A stretch of DNA of 64,000 bases, taken from positions 10,850,001 through 10,914,000 of the forward strand of contig CM046304.1 in assembly GCA_025267735.1 (NCBI GenBank). Reading direction: 5' to 3'. The translations under genes and the position numbers were made by a program. Source of the stretch: Mactra quadrangularis (taxonomy: Eukaryota; Mollusca; Bivalvia; Venerida; Mactridae). The notes under the pieces were generated by a model. It was given only the letters and a program-made list of their open reading frames with translations. It did no database searches and was not told where the DNA came from. Shown here piece after piece: positions 59,402 to 64,000 of the stretch. Each line of letters begins with the position of its first letter. The first letter of the stretch is position 1.

Positions 59402-60080
59402 CTCATTAACGAGTATGGCCGGAGCATAAACTGCATCCCCGAAGGGAAACTCCTTCGAGTTCGTGTGATATCCGGCTGTACTATCAATTGGAATCAGTAT
59501 CTTCGCTAAGTACGTCTTTCCAGCATTTGAGGCTCCTTGTAAGTACAACGTGTTATTCTTATTGTCAGTTTGTTTACAGACGTATACATATCAGTCACTA
59601 ATTGATTTGGATTTATTCTTTGCTCCATCGTCCAGTAATAGATGAATTTCTTCCCAATTTCAGTATTTGAGTTCGTTTGAATATGTGTCCGGATCGAAAC
59701 TCATGAACCAGTCGTAGTACTTTTCTGATTGGAGCTAGTAGTTGAGGACGTATTCCTCCTTTGCTGGAGATAGAATTCTTGACCAGATTTAAACTTTTCG
59801 TGGTTAACACCCTTTAAAGTGAGGCGAAACAGCTCATCTTTGACACGTGTGGGTCAACAAGTCTTGATATAGTTATATAATTGGTTGGTCTTTTTTGATG
59901 ACTTCTTGGTGGTTGTGTCTTTGGCCGGGTTGGTAGATGTTTGCGGCTCGTCGGGCGTGTGGTCATGCTGAGGTGGAATCACCTGCTGAATTTCTTTATC
60001 GTTGAAACCGAGGTACAGTCATGGGTTACGACTCATGTAGCGTCCAAAATTTGCAGGGGACAAGATCTTTTGTGATTTGA
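59402..60080 (-). pseudogene. Endogenous parvovirus NS1-like SF3 helicase remnant
   Basis: The minus-strand translation holds a Walker A motif GASNAGKT preceded by NTLYLQ, followed about 20 residues later by KEFPFGDAV and the start of a Walker B-like strand (ILVNEL). This order is typical of the superfamily 3 helicase of parvovirus NS1 (densovirus-like). The upstream stretch WFMSFDPDTYSNEL fits the region just before the helicase. In-frame stops near 60025, 59860 and 59650 and at least one frameshift break it. The helicase is cut at 59402 by the end of the TTAAGGACTATGT composite, so the C-terminal half is missing. A SINE fragment adjoins the 5' side. It is a genomic fossil, not an active virus. 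Confidence 0.8.
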
Positions 60081-60083
60081 ACC

Positions 60084-60190
60084 CGGGTCGATAGCGCAGT
60101 TGGTAGCGCGCCGGGATTTGGATACTCGTGCCCGAGGGGGTGCGGGTTCGAATCCTACACGGGGAGGTTATACCCTTCTATGAAAATTCC
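60084..60190 (+). mobile_element. SINE 5' fragment (third type)
   Basis: A box GATAGCGCAGTTGGTAGCGC and B box GGTTCGAATCC, as in 42190-42488, running through 'ggggaggttatacccttcta' and then lost. It lies exactly between the NS1 remnant and the transposase remnant. Confidence 0.85.
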
Positions 60191-60194
60191 ATGA

Positions 60195-61500
60195 CAACCG
60201 GATGTGAAAACGGCCAAAAAAAGCTGCGAGGATTTGAAATCATTTTAGGATTCACAGCTTGATAAGCGCGATTGACCGCTTCACATTTTTGGGTACTTGT
60301 TAAGAACCTTGTGTTTTTATTGGGTAAGGGGACAGCATTATACCAATACACTGAATAAGAGACAGCGCGTCTGCTTCTGTCATTCTAATTTTTATGTTTG
60401 CTGGCATGAAGTTTTGGCTTGTCGGTAATTGCCGCAACACACCAGGCTATTTACTTTAAAACTGTGGCCACAATAGCCCTTGAAACAGAGTACAATTGCG
60501 TCAATTATTTTGGGCATTTTCTTTTTTTTCATGCAAGTTACCATTGTACACTGCATGGGTTTTAGTTAATTCTGCAGTGCACCATTGTTTTATCGACATG
60601 GCCAAACTATTTTTGAGATTACATTTTGTAGCACCCCTGAACATTCCTGGGCTGAACTTTGCCCGGTTTACCGCGCGGCGAACTGAGTTACCCAAATGTC
60701 TTACATCTTTCATATGCGTAACTTTACTTTCTGTTACCCAACTAACACCGTGATGACTTTTTGCGTCACCATCACCTGTATAGCCAACAATATTTACTCC
60801 AGACTGAATGTGTTCAGCGACAGAATCTGACCATTTTTCTCAGTTACCTATTACCGCGTCTGGGGAAATATTTGCTGTACATTTACCATGATGATTGGGA
60901 CAAGTTACGTTTTTTTCATTTATTACGCAGGCGTGAACCTATTATGCACACTTTGCTAGCAATGTTTACCTCTATTATTTTTTTACTTTTGGTATAATTT
61001 TCACAATATTTTGTAGTGGCAATTGTGCCGGCTTGAAAGGGAGTTGCACCTATTAGGGTATTTTCCGCAACCAACTGACACCTTTTTTGTTCCATATCTT
61101 TAACATTTAGTTTTGTTATCTTTTCTAAGACAGTGTTTGTACACTTTTGCATGCTTGATATAGATGGGGCGACAATGTTTGTACATTTCAATACACGGAA
61201 AATGGCCGTGTTGCTAATGGGGGCAGTCGCTAACCAAATCTGCAAACCTACATTCGCATTGGCAGCTTTTCTGCCTTTACCTTTAGAGTTTTTTTATTTC
61301 CACTTCATCATACAGATTTGAAAAGTCACTTACGTAACAACATTTTGTACATTTAAGGCGTTCGTGCCATACTAGACCCCATTTTTTGGGAATTTTCAGG
61401 GTCAAAATTTAATTTACCATCACATTTTTTATCATATAGACTGTGTTTTCTGTTACAAGTGTCAAATAAATCCTCAAGTTTTGTGGTATTCATAATTTTA
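60195..61500 (-). pseudogene. Mutator-like (PF20700-type) transposase, degraded
   Basis: Minus-strand pieces in family order: KCTKCCYVSDFSNLYDEV (N-terminal zinc-binding part, ~61340), a GRKAANANVGLQIWLATAPI-like stretch (~61240), SISSMQKCTNTVLEKI (~61160), KVCIIGSRLRNK (~60930), VGYTGDGDAKSHHGV (~60780, catalytic D-containing motif), MKDVRHLGNSVRRAV (~60700), WCTAELTKTHAVYNGN (~60560), CFKGYCGHS (~60475) and TQKCEAVNRAYQAVNPK (~60260). These follow the 'Mutator-like transposase domain' proteins common in molluscs (recognised from memory). Several stops and shifts make it inactive. It ends at the SINE fragment, so the C-terminus is lost. Confidence 0.78.
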
Positions 61501-61568
61501 TTGGTTTGCGTTTCAGGATTTGAGTTACTTTGGGATAGTAAGTAACCTGTAGGGACGTCGTTTCTTTG

Positions 61569-61960
61569 TTAGTGGATAAAACGTTTCTCTATGGTGTCTC
61601 TGTGTTCTCTGATGATGGTCCTATTCTGATTCACTGTCGTATTGAGGCTGTTGATAGCAGAAATGTTCTTCGTTATGTTTCCAGTGTTGGTGGCCTGTTT
61701 TTTTCTAAATTGAGATAGGGTTCTGTCCGTCTGTCTGCTGTAGTCTCTGAATCTGGTCAACGAGTCTGTCTCTTCGTCGTCCGTCGGTGATTTCACGAGT
61801 GTAAGTGCCGTCGAGTATCCATTCTTGTCTTGCATGTCGTTATATGTATTGTCCGTCTTTTTCTACGGTCATGTGAGGCGTCATGTGTTTGAGTCTGAAT
61901 ACCACTGTGTTGGAGGTCGTGTGATATTCGAAGGCAGGTAGGAATTGTAGTCTATAGTAC
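61569..61960 (-). pseudogene. Unassigned ORF remnant with coiled-coil-like tail
   Basis: An 88-codon ORF (61569-61835) is followed upstream, one frame away, by a coding-looking stretch (FEYHTTSNTVVFRLKHMTPH, then MTVEKDGQY), suggesting one protein split by a frameshift near 61850. The C-terminal half is polar and helical in character (NSLNTTVNQNRTIIREH). I cannot assign a family. It lies on the same strand as, and just upstream of, the transposase and NS1 remnants, so it may be part of the MULE, of the viral insertion, or neither. Confidence 0.4.
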
Positions 61961-61969
61961 AAGTTAGTG

Positions 61970-62045
61970 GCTTAGATGGTAGCGGCTAGAGGTAAGCAGT
62001 ATAAGGCATTTATGACTTATGCCGATGCCTATGTGGATATCGAAT
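61970..62045 (+). repeat. Inverted partner of 63640-63692
   Basis: 'aaggcatttatgacttatgc' and 'gatgcctatgtggatatcga' match, with about 20% differences, the reverse complement of 63640-63692 ('taggcatttctgatttatgc', 'gttgtctatgcggatgtcgg'). The match lies at the 3' edge of the ORF at 63683. Confidence 0.55.
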
Positions 62046-63639
62046 GTTGATCATTTGTTAGGGGTTTTCTCAAACGAGTTTACAGAAAAATTGTATACAT
62101 AGTGTAAGTGTCTCATGAGAACCACGAGTTTCACGTGAAACCACTTTTAATTTCATGATGAATATCACGCTAGACGGAATAAGATTTCCACAAGGAGTGT
62201 TCATTAAGTTCTTATTTTATATTCAACAAGACATCAGGATATATACTAACTCTTGTTTTACGTACAAACTATAAGGAATTTTTAAATAGTGCAATCATGA
62301 TTTTAACTGTTGTCCAAAAAATACGCACATTAGCCTGAATCGTTTAAATATTTGTTCGTAATTATCTGTACAAATCGTTTGTGTTCAAGACCTATTTTAC
62401 CTTTCGATTTAAATTTGTGAAAAGTATTTGGAGCTAACGACTTAATCACACAATGTTTATTAATTTGCATTTTTTCGGTAAAAGAAAAGTAGTTTATAGC
62501 CAATGTATATGTACATGCTTTAGGTTAGGCTCCAAGAGTATTTGGTTCATATTTGAAACTTTGTACACACTGGTCATTTTTAACATGGAAGAGTGAAATA
62601 TTTCTAATCAAGATGCCCCCGTTCGGTTTCCAATCAGACTAAACCATCCAAGGGGAATTTGATGGTATATGTCGATTATTTTCTTGAGGGGGCTAGGTTG
62701 GCTTCTTAAAGACATAACTAAAAAAGATAAAGAATAATGCCACTCAAACTGGTTATGTGACTCCATCACCGTACACAGCGTAATAAAGTGTTGGTAAACG
62801 GCCGCTTAGTTCTGATATTTACTACGTACATTAGTTATTTCCATTGCCAGAATGTCTTTCTCATGAAAGCAACTTAAATCGACCAGCACTGTCCCAAACC
62901 GTAAACTAAATTATTATGCATGCATTTATTTAGACTTTGGTTCAGTACCGTACTGGACGCCTTTCGAAACAACGCGACAAACATGTGTGGAACATTCAAT
63001 TTCGAACCCGACAGTACTCTTCGTAATGTCAACTCATCCGAGTATTTCGGGAAAAAATTCGACGTACCTGCGGTTTAGGAAATGTGTCAGCTCATTATGG
63101 ATTGCAAAATAGTCATTGTGCATATGAAAAAGTGAATATAAAACTGGGGTTGTGTGTCGTTAGTAGGTATGCAAAAAGTGGCATTGTCTCAGAACTGAAT
63201 TTCATTACCGGACAAATATATCTACTCTTTGAGCAAATAAGCGTGATGCTTATTTGTTTTGTTGCAACAACATATTTTATTCAGCCTTCATATCTGAAGA
63301 GAATATACATGTACATGCTATCAAAAGAAATCAAGCAGACGTATTATTTTTACAAGACAGTTAAGAGAAAATTAGAAATGTGAATACACGGCAAATGTGA
63401 AAAAGATCTGTTTATGTAGAGCTTTGCATCGTAGAGAATGTAAGAGTATAGTAACAACCCATCAATGGATGAATGAGACGTTTTGTTTTATCAGTCATTC
63501 GATGCAAAAAATCGCTTGTGCGTTAAGTTAAACCACACACTTTTCATGTAAAAAGATAATGAATGATACATGTAATTTCTTGCATGATCCTCACGTTTGA
63601 ACTTTTAAATACATTTGAGAAAATCCCTCGCAATTTGTA
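62046..63639. other. No gene seen (1.6 kb)
   Basis: AT-rich DNA. A 99-codon plus ORF (63084-63383) with a hydrophobic stretch shows no recognisable family. Confidence 0.4.
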
Positions 63640-63682
63640 AGAATCCGACATCCGCATAGACAACGGCATAAATCAGAAATGC

Positions 63683-63970
63683 CTATTTACCCCAAGTATA
63701 CTGTTTGTTGGGTTTGTTTCTCAGTGTCAGTACGGCAGTGAGTGGATCTTTGAAAGTGGCTATGTCGTGCATGGTCACGGAGTGTCCAATGAGGAAGGCG
63801 CAGAAGGTGAAGTCAAAATTAGGGTCTCCACTATCGTAGCTTTGAAGCACTTTAATTCGTTTATCATGGTTTTCAAGGTAGTCAAGTTGATTTCCATACA
63901 TAATCTGTTCTGCTGAGTATAGTTGAATGAGTGTACCGACTGCTGCATTACATTTTTTACTTTAATTTTT
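63683..63970 (-). CDS. Unassigned protein fragment, about 90 codons
   Basis: Minus frame open from about 63970 to a TAA at 63683-63685, with an ATG at 63899-63901. Composition is strongly protein-like (YLENHDKRIKVLQSYD, NFDFTFCAFLIGHSV, FKDPLTAVLTLRNKPNK). Downstream of the stop the same frame keeps a coding look (AFLIYAVVYADV), matched by a plus-strand repeat at 61970-62045. The family is not recognised. It could be the end of a gene continuing outside the window or part of the viral/transposon cluster. Confidence 0.4.
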
Positions 63971-64000
63971 ATTAATTTGCAATTCCTCTTAAACCATATT

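Noticed and set aside
61356..61385. Possible relative of the TAGGTCGTTTGCGTT TIR ('aaggcgttcgtgccatacta' + 'gacccc')
   Set aside because: Only a loose resemblance, and the segment is better explained as part of the transposase pseudogene coding for GLVWHERLKC on the minus strand.

Overview
The window looks like an AT-rich invertebrate nuclear genome, most likely a bivalve mollusc. Four things suggest this: tRNA-headed SINEs ending in GGCGTTAAACCCAACAAA (the style of the V-SINE/RUDI group known from molluscs), a dispersed repeat with 'gacctttgaccctgggcctcag' wording, an L2/CR1-like LINE with an (ATT)n tail, and an intron-bearing gene carrying a neuropeptide-type GPCR exon. No bacterial operons, CRISPR arrays or genuine RNA genes were seen.

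Only one convincing host coding region is present: a 470-aa rhodopsin-family GPCR exon at 39362-40774 (+), preceded by a polypyrimidine tract and AG. It resembles the neuropeptide S/CCAP/vasopressin-like receptors. About 1.1 kb downstream of its stop lies a 31-codon broken copy of its N-terminal/TM1 boundary. Two further exon-like ORFs (419-571 and 54159-54452) are weak candidates.

Almost everything else is mobile DNA, often nested. 1-8.2 kb: two non-autonomous Helitrons in opposite orientation, a 726-bp TIR element, a LINE-like 3' end and a diverged inverted repeat. 9.2-19.05 kb: three copies of a roughly 2-kb segment that already carried a SINE; copy II holds a 734-bp foldback element and a local inversion, and copy III is split by about 2.3 kb of SINE, MITE and pogo-like DNA. 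26-34.1 kb: a tandem module (A block, spacer, 350-bp MITE), empty in unit 1, carrying a nearly intact LINE in unit 2 and a LINE 3' remnant at the same position in unit 3. 36.9-38.8 kb: a cluster of five small DNA transposons. 47.3-52.4 kb: four TIR elements, including one PIF/Harbinger-like and one hAT-like with a perfect 8-bp target duplication. 52.7-53.9 kb: a third Helitron.

55.9-64 kb is the most unusual part: tandem ~685-bp repeats within a composite bounded by TTAAGGACTATGT inverted ends, then a minus-strand run of decayed genes. These are a parvovirus-NS1-like SF3 helicase (endogenous viral element), a SINE fragment, a Mutator-like (PF20700-type) transposase pseudogene and two unassigned ORF remnants. 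No clearly new functional system is evident. The best leads are the LINE filled/empty-site history, the GPCR fragment and the viral/MULE cluster.
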